The translations under genes were made by a program, and so were the position numbers. This document shows positions 4,409-5,392 of a stretch of DNA of 5,392 nucleotides, piece after piece (positions within the stretch are counted from its first letter, which is position 1; the number at the start of each line of letters is the position of its first letter). The notes under the pieces are model-generated. The model saw only the letters and a list, made by a program, of their open reading frames with translations, made no database searches and was not told where the DNA came from. Source of the DNA: Candidatus Hodarchaeota archaeon (GTDB taxonomy: Archaea; Asgardarchaeota; Heimdallarchaeia; Hodarchaeales; YT1-057); contig JAEOTI010000710.1 in NCBI GenBank assembly GCA_016839955.1, positions 1 to 5,392 of the forward strand, read 5' to 3'.

Positions 4409-5392
4409 TTGTTAGCATTTAAGATTGAAATGCGAGAAATCGAAGTAGCTACATTGGATGCATTTCTTCGCTCATTAGAAAGACCATGGATGCAACGAGC
4501 GATGATGGGAGCGATAATTGTTGGGATAATTAGCGCAATAATAGGCGTATTTGTACTTTTACGGGGCATGGTCTTTTTGGGCCAAGCTATTGCTCATTCT
4601 GCCTTTGCAGGTGCGGCTTTGGCCCTTTTAATTGGAGTTAACCCAATTTGGACCATTTTAATTTTTGGAATAGTCTCTGCTGTTAGTGTAGGTTATGTTA
4701 ATGAAAAACAAATAATGCGAGATGAAATAGTCATTGGAGTTTTCTTTTCATTTTTTATGGCATTAGCAATACTCTTTATTGGATTATTACCATATTATAG
4801 CACGGATGTCAATTCAATTCTATTTGGGAATCTCCTTTTAATTAGCGAATATAACTTTAGAATCCTTATTATATTTGGGGTTCTTGTTTTCATTATCCTA
4901 TTGATGATCAAGAAAGAACTTTACTTCATGACATTTAATGAAGAGTTGGCAACTATTTCTGGAATCCCAGTTCGCTTCTTAAATTATCTCTTTCTAATTC
5001 TTGTTGCTATCACCATTGATATCTCTCTTAGATCCATAGGAGCAATTCTGGTTTTTGCAATGGTTGTAACTCCTGCTGCAGCTGCATATCAATGGACATT
5101 TAGGTTAAATAGAATGATCTTCTTATCAGCAATTTTTGGAACGTTTTCAATGACTTTTGGTCTTTTTCTATCATACATGCTTGACCTTCCTTCAGGTAGT
5201 ACTTCCGTTGGCGTTGTCACATTTATTTTCGTACTTTCATTTGTAATATCTCCTAAAAGACGTCGTGGGGGATTTGCAATCGACGATTGTGTCTTTTGTC
5301 GAGATAGTCTCACTGAAGAAGGAGGATGCATAGACCCTGATTGTTTTGCTTCTGAAGTCCCTCATTTACACGAAGAAGATCGCTTATTAATA
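4409..5392 (+). CDS. metal ABC transporter permease (ABC-3 family, ZnuB/MntB type) with Cys/His-rich C-terminal extension (cut by window edge)
   Basis: I translated this frame by hand; it stays open to the window edge (328 codons). It is the membrane subunit of a zinc/manganese-type ABC importer. Hydrophobic helices begin near residue 32. Family signatures are clear: LLRGMVFLGQAIAHSAFAGAALA (51-71), the ATPase-coupling segment FNEELATISGIPVRFLN (176-192), GAILVFAMVVTPAAAAYQ (211-228) and PSGSTSVGVVTFIFVLSFV (261-279). The core ends at a basic stop-transfer SPKRRR (281-286), where many homologues end; here at least 42 residues follow, holding Cys294, Cys297, Cys307, Cys312, His319 and His321. 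TTG at 4409 is chosen because of GGAGGGG 8 nt upstream; ATG at 4430 is the alternative. It follows the DtxR-family gene by 2 nt, and the divergent binding protein is its probable partner. No ATPase gene is visible; it may lie downstream. Substrate metal is not determined by sequence. Confidence 0.92.
   Translation, partial: MLAFKIEMREIEVATLDAFLRSLERPWMQRAMMGAIIVGIISAIIGVFVLLRGMVFLGQAIAHSAFAGAALALLIGVNPIWTILIFGIVSAVSVGYVNEKQIMRDEIVIGVFFSFFMALAILFIGLLPYYSTDVNSILFGNLLLISEYNFRILIIFGVLVFIILLMIKKELYFMTFNEELATISGIPVRFLNYLFLILVAITIDISLRSIGAILVFAMVVTPAAAAYQWTFRLNRMIFLSAIFGTFSMTFGLFLSYMLDLPSGSTSVGVVTFIFVLSFVISPKRRRGGFAIDDCVFCRDSLTEEGGCIDPDCFASEVPHLHEEDRLLI

Noticed and set aside
3940..4418. Two short minus-strand open frames (3940-4167 and 4221-4418)
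   Set aside because: Antisense to the DtxR-family regulator; low-complexity hydrophobic translations with no family pattern.
4369..5331. Minus-strand open frames at 4369-4569 and 5089-5331
   Set aside because: Antisense to the permease gene, which has clear ABC-3 signatures; no independent evidence for them.
1..5392. CRISPR array, insertion sequence, tRNA or rRNA, or signs of recent transfer
   Set aside because: No regularly spaced repeats, transposase motifs, terminal repeats or RNA-gene signatures were seen, and the genes share similar AT-rich composition throughout.

Overview
The window is AT-rich, gene-dense and most likely archaeal. Three things point to archaea: TATA-like boxes upstream of the genes, strong GGTGA/GGAGG-type ribosome binding sites combined with TTG starts, and a metal-binding surface protein that ends in a PGF-type archaeosortase tail instead of carrying a bacterial lipobox. 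An Asgard archaeon would fit the gene set, but the lineage is only a guess; no rRNA or other phylogenetic marker is present. All the main genes look intact and ordinary in codon use. I see no mobile element, CRISPR array, tRNA or rRNA.

Left part, minus strand (1-1708): larE followed by larC, reading leftwards as a two-gene unit. These make the nickel-pincer nucleotide (NPN) cofactor of lactate racemase and its relatives: LarE sulfurates the pyridinium dicarboxylate precursor and LarC inserts nickel. LarC runs off the left edge. LarB and LarA are not in the window.

Middle, plus strand (1843-2712): an M55-family (DppA-type) D-aminopeptidase with all expected zinc ligands and an unusual very basic C-terminal tail. 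It is divergent from larE; the intergenic region holds a candidate TATA box and an imperfect dyad.

Right part (2748-5392): a metal-uptake locus. A ZnuA/MntC-type substrate-binding protein (minus strand) diverges from a DtxR/MntR-family regulator (plus strand), which is followed 2 nt later by an ABC-3 (ZnuB/MntB-type) permease running off the right edge. The ATPase expected for a complete importer is not seen and may lie beyond position 5392. A near-perfect 23-bp palindrome lies just before the regulator's start codon and is a good candidate for its operator. The regulator has apparently lost most canonical MntR metal ligands but carries several cysteines, and the permease has a Cys/His-rich tail after its last membrane helix. 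Together these suggest a metal importer with a non-standard sensing arrangement. The window combines nickel-cofactor synthesis with transition-metal import, but no sequence evidence shows that the importer carries nickel.
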